The notes under the pieces: model-generated
Told to the model about the DNA's origin: nothing
Seen by the model: the letters and a program-made list of their open reading frames with translations, nothing else
The model's database searches: none
Made by a program: the position numbers and the translations under genes
From: Akkermansiaceae bacterium
GTDB taxonomy: Bacteria; Verrucomicrobiota; Verrucomicrobiia; Verrucomicrobiales; Akkermansiaceae
Reading direction: 5' to 3'
Length of the DNA: 36,497 bases
Assembly (NCBI GenBank): GCA_015062015.1
Contig: SUVM01000006.1
Location: forward strand, 1 to 36,497
Shown here: piece after piece, positions 26,992 through 36,052 of the stretch
How the letters are laid out: every line of letters begins with the position of its first letter
How positions within the stretch are numbered: position 1 is the stretch's first letter

Positions 26992-28797
26992 TCAATCTCC
27001 GGTTTTAAGGACGTTGATGAAAGCCTCTTGCGGGATATTGACACGGCCGATGGACTTCATGCGTTTTTTACCCTCTTTCTGCTTTTCGAGGAGCTTGCGC
27101 TTACGGGTAACGTCGCCGCCGTAACATTTGGCGGTTACGTTCTTGCGCATAGCAGAAATACTTTCGCGGGCAATAATCTTGCCGCCGATACAGGCCTGAA
27201 TCGCCACGGTAAAGAGCTGTCTGGGGATAACATCCTTAAGCTTAAGCGCGATTTCTCGACCCTGAGACTCGGCACGCTCGCGGTGCACAATCATAGAGAA
27301 AGCATCCACGGGTTCTCCGGCAATCATCATATCCATCTTAACAAGCTTGGCGGCTTGGTATCCGTCGTACTCGTAGTCCATGGAACCATAACCGCGTGTG
27401 GTGGATTTAAGCTTGTCGTTAAAGTCTACAAGGATTTCTGCCATGGGAATACGGCAAGTGAGCATAACGCGCGTATCGTCAATAGTTTCCGTATGCACCA
27501 CTTCGCCGCGTTTTTCCATCACAATGCGCATAATATCGCCAATATATTCGGCAGGTATCATCACAAACACCTTTACAATAGGCTCGCGGATTTCCTGAAT
27601 CTCCTGCGGGTCGGGTAAGATGCTGGGGTTATCCACCAGCATTTCTGTGCCATCTGTCTTAGTGACTTCGTAAATAACAGAGGGATAGGTGGATATAACG
27701 TCCATATTGAACTCGCGGCGCAGACGCTCTTGGATAATCTCCATATGCAGCAAGCCAAGGAAACCACAACGGAAACCAAAGCCCAAAGCAACGGAGCTTT
27801 CGCCCATATAGGTAAAGGCTGCATCATTGATTTGCAGCTTAGCCATAGCGGCTTTCAATGCCTCGTAGTCCGACGAATCCACCGGGTAAATACCGGAGAA
27901 CACCATGGGGCGAATCTCCTTGAAGCCGGGCAGAGGCTCTGCACAGGGATTTTGTAAATTGGTGTAAGTATCGCCAATTTTAACATCGGCAGCGGACTTC
28001 ATGTTGGCAATAATGTAGCCCACATCACCGGTCTCCAACTGCTCTGTCACCTGCATTTTGGGGGTGAAGATACCCACTTCTTTCACCTCGTAGGTTTCAT
28101 CCGTAGCAAAGAGTTTCACTTTCATGCCGCGAGAAACGGTGCCACTGACTAAACGGACATAAGACACCACGCCTCGGTAGGCATCGTACACGGAGTCAAA
28201 CACCAAGGCTCGCAGGCAGTCGTCCTCAGCAGCCTTGGGGGCAGGCACGCGCTCTACAATAGCCTCCAGCACATCCTCTATACCGATACCGGCCTTGGCA
28301 GAGCACAAAATAGCCTCTTCTTTGGGGATGCACACCACATCCTCCAGCTGTTTGTACACTTTGGGCAAATTCGCACTGGGAAGGTCAATTTTGTTGACAA
28401 CAGGGATAATCTCGAGGTGTTGGTCGAGCGCCAAGTGCATATTGGCAAGGGTTTGGGCTTCCACGCCCTGCGCGGCATCGACAATGAGCACAGCCCCATC
28501 GCACGCAGCCAAAGAGCGCGACACTTCGTAAGAGAAATCCACATGCCCCGGGGTATCCAAGAGGTTCAAATCATATGTATTACCGTCTTTTGCCCTGTAG
28601 GTCATGGTAACGGGGTGAGATTTGATGGTAATCCCCTTCTCTCGCTCCAAATCCATGGCATCGAGCAGTTGGTCCTGCTTGTCTCGCTCGCCAATGGTGT
28701 TGGTAAACTCCAACAAGCGGTCGGACAAGGTGGTCTTACCGTGGTCGATGTGAGCAATAATGGAAAAGTTTCTCTTAAAGCGGATATCCGTAGCCAT
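26992..28797 (-). CDS. lepA: Elongation factor 4 (LepA)
   Basis: RNFSIIAHIDHGKTTLSDRLLE, REKGITIKSHPVTM, DTPGHVDFSYEVSRSLAACDGAVLIVDAAQGVEAQT, NKIDLPSA; 601 aa and typical C-terminal domain. Confidence 0.96.
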   Translation of the reverse strand: MATDIRFKRNFSIIAHIDHGKTTLSDRLLEFTNTIGERDKQDQLLDAMDLEREKGITIKSHPVTMTYRAKDGNTYDLNLLDTPGHVDFSYEVSRSLAACDGAVLIVDAAQGVEAQTLANMHLALDQHLEIIPVVNKIDLPSANLPKVYKQLEDVVCIPKEEAILCSAKAGIGIEDVLEAIVERVPAPKAAEDDCLRALVFDSVYDAYRGVVSYVRLVSGTVSRGMKVKLFATDETYEVKEVGIFTPKMQVTEQLETGDVGYIIANMKSAADVKIGDTYTNLQNPCAEPLPGFKEIRPMVFSGIYPVDSSDYEALKAAMAKLQINDAAFTYMGESSVALGFGFRCGFLGLLHMEIIQERLRREFNMDVISTYPSVIYEVTKTDGTEMLVDNPSILPDPQEIQEIREPIVKVFVMIPAEYIGDIMRIVMEKRGEVVHTETIDDTRVMLTCRIPMAEILVDFNDKLKSTTRGYGSMDYEYDGYQAAKLVKMDMMIAGEPVDAFSMIVHRERAESQGREIALKLKDVIPRQLFTVAIQACIGGKIIARESISAMRKNVTAKCYGGDVTRKRKLLEKQKEGKKRMKSIGRVNIPQEAFINVLKTGD

Positions 28798-28806
28798 GCG
28801 CGCGGA

Positions 28807-28835
28807 AATATACGCATAATTCCGCGATTTGTCAA
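28807..28835 (-). promoter_or_regulatory. Sigma70-like promoter TTGACA-17-TATATT, 9 nt to ATG of lepA
   Basis: Reverse complement: TTGACA aatcgcggaattatgcg TATATT tccgcgcgc ATG. Confidence 0.85.
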
Positions 28836-28865
28836 GCTAAATCGAGCAAAGTAGGCGGTTTTCTC

Positions 28866-29993
28866 TCAATTTTTGAAACTGCAATAGACGGCTCCGCGGC
28901 AACCTTTATCCAGCGCAACGGATTTGAGGGTACGGCTGCCTACACGGTTGGCTACGGCTTGAATGTAGCGGTAAGAATCTGCCTCGGAGCGCATGCTTTG
29001 AAGCTCATCCACAAAAAAGGTATCAGCCCAGGGGCGAAGGTATTGCCGGGAATCCGCCCAAAGAAGCAGCTCTTGCACAGAGGCAAAACGCAAACCGAGC
29101 CGGAAAGGGTAATAGAGCGCGTCCGATGCAGCGGCGGGGAAGTCTGCCCGCTTCCATTGATGGTTGGCAGCCAACTGAGCATCGGACATGGCAAAGTAGC
29201 TGTGCATCACACGCCCGCTGCGGTCCGGCTTCGGGTCGTCGTAAGTAACATCGATGTGCACCCATTTACCCTCTAAGCGGACCAAGTTCCAAATATGCTC
29301 AATGCCGTCTCCATAGCCCACAACAAAGCGGTTTTCAATACCGGCCATACTCAGCAGCATGCCGTAAGCATGGGCATAGCCATCGCACACTGCCACACCA
29401 TCCAACAAAAGCCGCGTTGTTGCTTGCGGCTGAGCAGCTATGCCAAGCCCGGAGTCGTAGCGAGTGTTTAAGGCCAAATAATCGTGCAAAGCCAACGCAC
29501 GCTCATATTGCCCGGGGTATTGCGCACAGATGCTTTGCACTAAATTTTGCGCCATTTGCAATGCTTTTTGCGTACGCGGGGGCAAAGCCGCCGCCAAATG
29601 CGGTTGGCGGTGCGCACGAAGCATGACAACGCAGTCCGAATACTCGGGGATAAAGGTAACGCGGTTGCCCAAACTCTCCATTTGCATGGCAGTGGCAACA
29701 CCGCTGTTCAACATATCCTGCACAACGGCATTCATTTCGGTGTTGACGTTACCGTAATCAAACTTAAGCGTAAAGGAAGAGGATAAAGAATTGAGGTGGG
29801 AGAGGCAATAGGCGCGCGCCTGCTGCCTATTTTGAGCGGTAAACGAGGCAGAGCTTTTAGAAACCACCGGGGCAAGTGCGGAAGACGGTTGGTACGCATC
29901 CGGCGGAGCCGGAGTTTGGTGCAGCAAATTATTACAGCTCACCAAAGACAGGGAAGCCAGCAACATTGCACCCATCTGCCGTCTTGTACTCAT
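28866..29993 (-). CDS. Transglutaminase-like domain lipoprotein
   Basis: Lipobox MSTRRQMGAMLLASLSLVSC; GVAVCDGYAHAYGMLLSMAGIENRFVVGYG, HIWNLVRLEGKWVHIDVTYDDP (Cys-His-Asp triad). Start corrected from 30050 to 29993 using promoter and signal peptide. Confidence 0.82.
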   Translation of the reverse strand: MSTRRQMGAMLLASLSLVSCNNLLHQTPAPPDAYQPSSALAPVVSKSSASFTAQNRQQARAYCLSHLNSLSSSFTLKFDYGNVNTEMNAVVQDMLNSGVATAMQMESLGNRVTFIPEYSDCVVMLRAHRQPHLAAALPPRTQKALQMAQNLVQSICAQYPGQYERALALHDYLALNTRYDSGLGIAAQPQATTRLLLDGVAVCDGYAHAYGMLLSMAGIENRFVVGYGDGIEHIWNLVRLEGKWVHIDVTYDDPKPDRSGRVMHSYFAMSDAQLAANHQWKRADFPAAASDALYYPFRLGLRFASVQELLLWADSRQYLRPWADTFFVDELQSMRSEADSYRYIQAVANRVGSRTLKSVALDKGCRGAVYCSFKN

Positions 29994-30000
29994 GCCGCGA

Positions 30001-30029
30001 ACTCTAGCATATCCACCATCATCTGTAAA
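30001..30029 (-). promoter_or_regulatory. Sigma70-like promoter TTTACA-17-TAGAGT, 7 nt to ATG 29993
   Basis: Reverse complement: TTTACA gatgatggtggatatgc TAGAGT tcgcggc ATG. Confidence 0.68.
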
Positions 30030-30054
30030 GAAAAAACGGTGTTTATTCAATAAC

Positions 30055-33000
30055 TTATTGGTTTAACTCCGCGCGGATATAGGGGGCTGTAACACTTTTG
30101 GCAGAACGCGCTACTTGTTTTACTGTGCCTTGGGCAACAATGGTGCCGCCCTGCTCTCCGGCTCCCGGGCCAACATCTATCACATAATCGGCTTCGCAAA
30201 TAAGCTCCAGGTTATGCTCTATCACCACCACGGTGTTACCCATCTCTACCAAACGGCGCAATACGCCAATCAGAAGACGCACATCCTGCGGATGCAGACC
30301 GATAGTGGGCTCTTCTATCAAATACAAATCCTGCGGCAACGCTTTGCCTCGGCGCATGGCGGTGAGTGCCGCACGTCTCCCTTTAATGAGCTCTGCCACC
30401 AATTTAATGCGTTGCGCTTCTCCACCGGAAAGCGTATTGCTGGCTTGCCCCAAGGTAAGGTACCCCAAGCCGGTTTCGCACAACAGGCGCAAAGGCTCTG
30501 CCAGGCGCGGCTGTGCCGCAAAAAACTCTGCGGCATCTTCCATGTTCATATTGAGCACGTCTGCAATTGTTTTACCCTTATAGCGCACTTGCAGAGTGCG
30601 GGAATTGAAGCGTGCACCACGGCAGGTTTCGCAAGGCACAACGCAAGGCGGCAGAAAATCCATTTCCTGCTTACGGTAGCCGGTACCCTTACAGGTTTCG
30701 CAATGACCGGCAGCCGTGTTAAAGGAGAACCTGCCGGCATCGAAACCGAGGCGGCGGGCATCTGCACTACCGGCAAAGATTTTACGGATTTCATCAAAAA
30801 TGCCGATGTAGGTAGCAGGGGTAGAGCGTGGTGTTTTACCCAAGGGGGATTGGTCTACACGGTACAAAGCACGCACAGATTCCAGCCCCTTGGCTTTTTT
30901 CCAACGCGCGCGCTCATCGGCACCGATAGCCCCGCCCAAAGCATGCGTTACGGCAGGAGCCAGCGTGTCTATTATCAAGGAGGTTTTGCCGGCTCCGGAT
31001 ACACCGGTAACTACCGTAAACCGTGCACGCGGAATTTTAAGTGTAACATTTTTGAGGTTATGGCAGCTGCACTGCGTTAGCTCCAACCATTCTGCACCTT
31101 TTATGGGTAAATACTTGCCGCAATAGGGGTGAGGCAACCGGTGAGATACCGCCTGCCCGGTAACGGAGTGCGGATTTTGCACCACCTCTGCCCAAGTGCC
31201 CTGAGCCACAATCTCGCCGCCGTGCACACCGGCCCCCGGTCCCAGGTCTATAATATGGTCTGCGCGGCGCATTGTGTCTTCATCATGCTCTACCACCAGC
31301 AGGGTGTTGCCTCGGTCTCGCAGGGTATCGAGCGTTTCCAGCAGGCGTGCATTATCCCCGGGGTGAAGTCCGATTGTGGGCTCATCCAACACATACAACA
31401 CGCCCCGCAGCTCGGAGCCCAATTGTGCCGCCAAACGTATACGCTGTGTTTCGCCGCCGGAAAGCGTGGTTGCCGCGCGATCCATCGTCAAATACCCCAA
31501 CCCCACACTCTGTAAAAAGCGGAGTCGCGGCACAATTTCTGCCACCACGTTGCGTGCAATCTCGGCATCTCGCCCGGCAAATTGCCAACTTTGTACCAAG
31601 TGCATGGCAGATACGGCATCCAACTTGCCGATATCGGCAATATGATGTCCAAACAAAGTTACCCCCAAAGCAAAAGAGTTTAAGCGGCTGCCGCCGCATG
31701 CGGGGCAAAGGCAAACGGGCTCTCCCTTGGCTGCATTTTTCTCTGCCTCGCGGTCCCAATGCAGCTCTTGCTCCAGCATGCTCATGCGGTCTGCATCGCG
31801 CGCGGCGGCAGTGACGGGCGTCACGCTACCGTGCCCCATACAGGTAGTACACCAACCACGGGGCGAATTGAACGAGAAGGTGGACGGCTCGGGGTCCGCA
31901 TAGCTTTCTCCGCAAGACGGGCAAGTGAGGCGTGTACCCAGCAAGTGCTGCTCTTGCCCCGCCATAAGGCGCAAATACCCATCGCCCATACTCAGGGCAA
32001 GGTTTACCAACTCGTGCAATGTTTTGTAATCGCACTCGCGCCCATTAAGGGAGATACGGTTGCCCTGCACGGCGATATCTGCCAGCACAACATCCACATC
32101 GTGGTTAGAGTAGCGGTCCAAGGGCACAAACTCCTCGGGTTTCACTAATCGGCCATCGGCCAGCAAATATGGGTACTTCTTTTTAGCAGCCCAACGCGCC
32201 AGATCGGCATAATGCCCCTTGCGGTTACGCACCACAGGTGCCGCAACCAACAATGATGCGGGGCGCTTTTCTATTTGCTGCAGCACAGCTGCATGGATTT
32301 CTTCCGCAGACCTGCGCCCCACGGGCACACGGCACTTCGGGCAATGCGGCTGCCCTAATTTGGAATAGAGCAAACGCAGGTATTGCCATATTTCCGTAAC
32401 CGTACCAACGGTAGATTTGCAGCCACCGCGAGTACGGTTTTGCTCTATGGCAACAGTTGGCGGCAAACCGGTAAGGCGGTCAATATCCGGCGTTTCCATC
32501 TGCTCGGTAAATTGGCGGGCATAGGGGCTCATAACATCCATAAAGCGGCGTTGCCCTTCTGCAAAAATAATATCAAACGCCAGCGTACTCTTACCGCTGC
32601 CGGAAAGCCCGGTAAGCACCGTCATCTGATTGCGCGGAATATTCACATCAATATTTTTCAATTGATGGTGCCGCGCGCCACGCAACGCTATGACCCCATG
32701 CGGTATATCATCGGAACGAGGCGGCTCCTGCACCGGGGCAGATGCCACAGCCGTGCCATGTAAAGCCGGAGCTAAAAAGCGTGCAGTGTAGCCCAAGCCG
32801 GATTCCGCCACGGCCTCCGGAGTACCCTGCACCACAATTTGCCCGCCACCGGAGCCGCCCTCCGGTCCCAAGTCAATAACGTGGTCTGCACATTTGATGA
32901 TTTCCGTATTATGTTCTATCACCAACAGGGTGTTTCCTTGCTCCACCAGGCGGTCAAACACGCGCAGCAGCACCTCTAAATCCGCAAAATGTAAGCCGGT

Positions 33001-35568
33001 GCCCGGTTCATCCAAAATCAGCAGACTCCCTTTGTCGGGTGTAGTGGCAGAGAGCGCCTCGGAGAGGATTTTAGCTAATTTAAGGCGTTGGTTTTCGCCA
33101 CCGGACAGTGTATTAAGTGCCTGCCCCAACCCCAAATGCCCCAAACCTACATCCACCAAAATACCGAGCCGCTCTGCAATACGGCGTGCACGGGCATTTT
33201 TCTCTCGGGCAAACAAACGCTGCACATGTGCAACATCCATGGCCAACAATTCTGCCATGTTATAACCCAGCAAGCGGATGCTGAGTGCTTGCTCCGAATA
33301 ACGGGAGCCATGGCAAAGCGGGCACGGCACATAAATGTCGGAGAGGAACTGCATTTCCACCTTTTCTTGCCCGAGGCCGGCGCATCTGGGGCAGCGGCCC
33401 TCCCCACTGTTAAACGAAAAATAACCGGGTTTGAGACCACGAGCCATCGCAGCGGGTTCTGCAACAAACAACGCCCGAATATCCTCAAAAACACCCATAT
33501 ACACCGCAGGGGTAGAGCGAGGCGTACGCACAATGGGGCTTTGATCCACCAAAACGACGTCTCGCACGGCCTCCAGCCCGGTAATGCTGCGCACCTGCAT
33601 CTCGTCCTCGTCGTCCATGGCATCTGCATGCACATAGCCGTACAACACCCTACAGGCCAAGGTGCTTTTACCGCTGCCGGATACACCGGTAAGGCAATTA
33701 AACACCCCCAAGGGAATATCTACGTCAAAAGCATGCAGGTTATGGCATTCTGCCCCGCGAACCGACACTTTACCCTTGCCTTTACGGCGTTTTTGAGGCA
33801 CGGGGATGGAGCGTTCACCCAGCAGATAAGCCGCAGTAAGAGATTCTTGTGCAGAGCCCAAGCCCTGCGGAGTGCCGGCGTATACCAAGCGGCCACCGGC
33901 AGCGCCGCCCGCAGGCCCCATATCCACCAAATAATCGGCAGCACGCATCACGGCTTCCTCGTGCTCTACCACCACCAGCGTATTACCACGGTCTGCCAAA
34001 CGGCGCATAGCTGCTATTAAGCGCTGCGTGTCGCGAGCATGCAGGCCAACCGTTGGCTCATCCAACACAAAAAGAGTTTCGGTAAGCGATGCGCCTAAAC
34101 AGGTTGTAAGGCTTACACGCTCTATCTCTCCACCGGAAAGCGAACGCGTTAAGCGAGAGGCTGTCAGATACCCCAAACCAACTTCGCACAAATAGGCCAC
34201 ACGGCTACGCATCTCGCGCACGGCTTGCTGCAACGAGCGATCTTCGCCCACGGCCGGCAACACGTTGGCATCCAACCATTGCAGCAGTTCCTCCATGGGC
34301 AAATTCTGCACCTGCGGTACTGTTTTACCGCCCAAGGTATACGCCAGAGCCTCCGGGCGCAGGCGGCCGCCACGGCACTCCGGGCAAATGCTGTATACTC
34401 GGTAATAGGCTAAAAACACACGCACGGACATCTTATGCGCGTGTTTCTCCATGTCCTCAAAAATACCCTTGTAGCCGTACCATAATCCGTAATCGGACGC
34501 AGCCCATGGGTCTACATCCCCACAGTTACCGTAAAAGACCCAATCCTGCTCCTTGGGGCTCAGTTGGCACCAAGGCACATTCATACGCACAGCCTTGGCT
34601 TTTTTATTAGCGCGCACAAAATCCTCATAGCAAAGAGAAAGCGTTGGGGTGGAGAGCATTTTCAATGCGCCGTCTGCAATACTTTTATCGGGGATAATCC
34701 CCAAATGATAGTCATAGGTAATAGCGCGGCCATAGCCCTTGCAAGCAGGGCATGCCCCCATGGGGGAATTACCGCTAAACAACTCCGGCCGAGGCTCCTG
34801 CAACGGGTACCAGTCTCGGCGAAACTGCCGCACCACGCTATTGCCGTCTGCAAAGCGTTGCACCACATAAGCCACATCTTGCCCCAAGCGCATTGCCTGC
34901 TCCAAAGCTTCGATAAGGCGGTGGCGATTTTCGGGTTTCAGGCGCACACGGTCCTGCACCGGCATCCACCGCGCCTGATGCTCTAAAACAGCTTGCGCAT
35001 TCTCCAGCCGCATCACCTCGCCATTTACCCAAACTCGCAAATAGCCCTGTGCCTGCAAGGCTTCGCACATCTCTGCGTAACTGCCGACAGGCACTATTTC
35101 AAAACACACCACGGCATCTGCTCCGGCTGCTTCGGCCAACAAATCATCTGCCACGCCCTGAGGTGTAGAGGGCTTCACCACGTTGCCATCGGCATCTCGC
35201 CCCTCTGCCAAGCGGGAATATATCAACTTCAGGTATTCATTCATTCCCGTCATCGTCCCCACGGTTGAACGCGAATTTTTTATGGAATTACGCTGCCCCA
35301 ACGCTATGGATGGCGGCACATTCTCCACTGCATCCACTGCCGGGCGGTCCATGCGGTCCATAAACTGCCGCACATACGGCGAAAAGGTCTCCACATAGCG
35401 CCGCTGCCCCTCCGCATACAATGTTGCCATGGCTAAAGAGGTTTTGCCACTGCCGCTCGGCCCTGTTACCACGGTTAAACACCCTAGCGGTATCTGCACA
35501 TCCACCCCCTTCAGGTTATTTTCTCGCGCACCGCGTATTCGTATATGCCCGTCTGCCTCCGTTTTCAT
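30055..35568 (-). CDS. uvrA: Tandem-fused (double) UvrA, 1837 aa
   Basis: Four Walker A motifs (GPSGSGKTS, GVSGSGKST, GLSGSGKST, GVSGAGKTS) and four LSGGE signatures (LSGGEIERVSL, LSGGENQRLKL, LSGGETQRIRL, LSGGEAQRIKL); two complete UvrA-like halves joined near the linker GTAVASAPVQEPPRSDDIP (about 32700-32765). Confidence 0.95.
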   Translation of the reverse strand: MKTEADGHIRIRGARENNLKGVDVQIPLGCLTVVTGPSGSGKTSLAMATLYAEGQRRYVETFSPYVRQFMDRMDRPAVDAVENVPPSIALGQRNSIKNSRSTVGTMTGMNEYLKLIYSRLAEGRDADGNVVKPSTPQGVADDLLAEAAGADAVVCFEIVPVGSYAEMCEALQAQGYLRVWVNGEVMRLENAQAVLEHQARWMPVQDRVRLKPENRHRLIEALEQAMRLGQDVAYVVQRFADGNSVVRQFRRDWYPLQEPRPELFSGNSPMGACPACKGYGRAITYDYHLGIIPDKSIADGALKMLSTPTLSLCYEDFVRANKKAKAVRMNVPWCQLSPKEQDWVFYGNCGDVDPWAASDYGLWYGYKGIFEDMEKHAHKMSVRVFLAYYRVYSICPECRGGRLRPEALAYTLGGKTVPQVQNLPMEELLQWLDANVLPAVGEDRSLQQAVREMRSRVAYLCEVGLGYLTASRLTRSLSGGEIERVSLTTCLGASLTETLFVLDEPTVGLHARDTQRLIAAMRRLADRGNTLVVVEHEEAVMRAADYLVDMGPAGGAAGGRLVYAGTPQGLGSAQESLTAAYLLGERSIPVPQKRRKGKGKVSVRGAECHNLHAFDVDIPLGVFNCLTGVSGSGKSTLACRVLYGYVHADAMDDEDEMQVRSITGLEAVRDVVLVDQSPIVRTPRSTPAVYMGVFEDIRALFVAEPAAMARGLKPGYFSFNSGEGRCPRCAGLGQEKVEMQFLSDIYVPCPLCHGSRYSEQALSIRLLGYNMAELLAMDVAHVQRLFAREKNARARRIAERLGILVDVGLGHLGLGQALNTLSGGENQRLKLAKILSEALSATTPDKGSLLILDEPGTGLHFADLEVLLRVFDRLVEQGNTLLVIEHNTEIIKCADHVIDLGPEGGSGGGQIVVQGTPEAVAESGLGYTARFLAPALHGTAVASAPVQEPPRSDDIPHGVIALRGARHHQLKNIDVNIPRNQMTVLTGLSGSGKSTLAFDIIFAEGQRRFMDVMSPYARQFTEQMETPDIDRLTGLPPTVAIEQNRTRGGCKSTVGTVTEIWQYLRLLYSKLGQPHCPKCRVPVGRRSAEEIHAAVLQQIEKRPASLLVAAPVVRNRKGHYADLARWAAKKKYPYLLADGRLVKPEEFVPLDRYSNHDVDVVLADIAVQGNRISLNGRECDYKTLHELVNLALSMGDGYLRLMAGQEQHLLGTRLTCPSCGESYADPEPSTFSFNSPRGWCTTCMGHGSVTPVTAAARDADRMSMLEQELHWDREAEKNAAKGEPVCLCPACGGSRLNSFALGVTLFGHHIADIGKLDAVSAMHLVQSWQFAGRDAEIARNVVAEIVPRLRFLQSVGLGYLTMDRAATTLSGGETQRIRLAAQLGSELRGVLYVLDEPTIGLHPGDNARLLETLDTLRDRGNTLLVVEHDEDTMRRADHIIDLGPGAGVHGGEIVAQGTWAEVVQNPHSVTGQAVSHRLPHPYCGKYLPIKGAEWLELTQCSCHNLKNVTLKIPRARFTVVTGVSGAGKTSLIIDTLAPAVTHALGGAIGADERARWKKAKGLESVRALYRVDQSPLGKTPRSTPATYIGIFDEIRKIFAGSADARRLGFDAGRFSFNTAAGHCETCKGTGYRKQEMDFLPPCVVPCETCRGARFNSRTLQVRYKGKTIADVLNMNMEDAAEFFAAQPRLAEPLRLLCETGLGYLTLGQASNTLSGGEAQRIKLVAELIKGRRAALTAMRRGKALPQDLYLIEEPTIGLHPQDVRLLIGVLRRLVEMGNTVVVIEHNLELICEADYVIDVGPGAGEQGGTIVAQGTVKQVARSAKSVTAPYIRAELNQ

Positions 35569-35672
35569 GGAATTATTCTAATATAATACCCCACGGTTCG
35601 GAAGTTTTATCTGTGTCTGCACGTTTTTTTACGCAGATTTACATTTTTCTTATTAAATTTTAACTTTTTTTG

Positions 35673-35707
35673 TTGACAATTTGTTTTTGTTATGATAATT
35701 ATTAATT
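35673..35707 (+). promoter_or_regulatory. AT-rich promoter region (TTGACA; GATAAT) overlapping a Fur-box-like palindrome, upstream of the His-rich lipoprotein
   Basis: TTGACA 35673-35678; GATAAT 35694-35699 (15-bp spacing); TGATAAT-T-ATTAATT 35693-35707 matches 11/14 positions of the 7-1-7 Fur consensus TGATAATnATTATCA. Confidence 0.4.
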
Positions 35708-35755
35708 GTTCAATAACTAATAACTTTATATTTCAACCAATAGAAACCCAAACAG

Positions 35756-35968
35756 ATGAATAAGATACTCAAGCTCAGTCTGGCGGTTGCAAGTCTTTTC
35801 GCATTAAGTGCCTGCCACCACCACCATCACCACGGCTTTTACAGCGCGCACCGCGTGCACGAGCCGGCGGTTCACCACAAGGCATACCATGGTAGCCACC
35901 ACCATAAGGCACCACACCATGGGGTAAGGCACAGAAGCGCGCCCCCATTGGCCCACCGGCATCGCTGA
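35756..35968 (+). CDS. Small His-rich putative lipoprotein
   Basis: MNKILKLSLAVASLFALSAC|HHHHHHGFYSAHRVHEPAVHHKAYHGSHHHKAPHHGVRHRSAPPLAHRHR: lipobox LSAC, 19 His in the 51-residue mature part; followed by a terminator. Confidence 0.75.
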   Translation: MNKILKLSLAVASLFALSACHHHHHHGFYSAHRVHEPAVHHKAYHGSHHHKAPHHGVRHRSAPPLAHRHR

Positions 35969-36007
35969 TTTTTAAGTCTGCCAAAGATAAGCCCGCCCTA
36001 CCCTCAC

Positions 36008-36030
36008 AAGCCGCCGCAAGGCGGCTTTTT
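36008..36030 (+). terminator. Rho-independent terminator with GCAA tetraloop
   Basis: AAGCCGCC-GCAA-GGCGGCTT followed by TTT. Confidence 0.88.
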
Positions 36031-36052
36031 GCTGTGCCTATGATAGCAAGGC

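Noticed and set aside
33088-34020. 310-aa and other plus-strand ORFs opposite uvrA (also 30115-31080)
   Set aside because: Antisense to a motif-rich UvrA; no independent support.
35580-35616. TAGAAT box 6 nt before the uvrA ATG (minus strand)
   Set aside because: No convincing -35 at 16-18 bp; left out of the promoter list.
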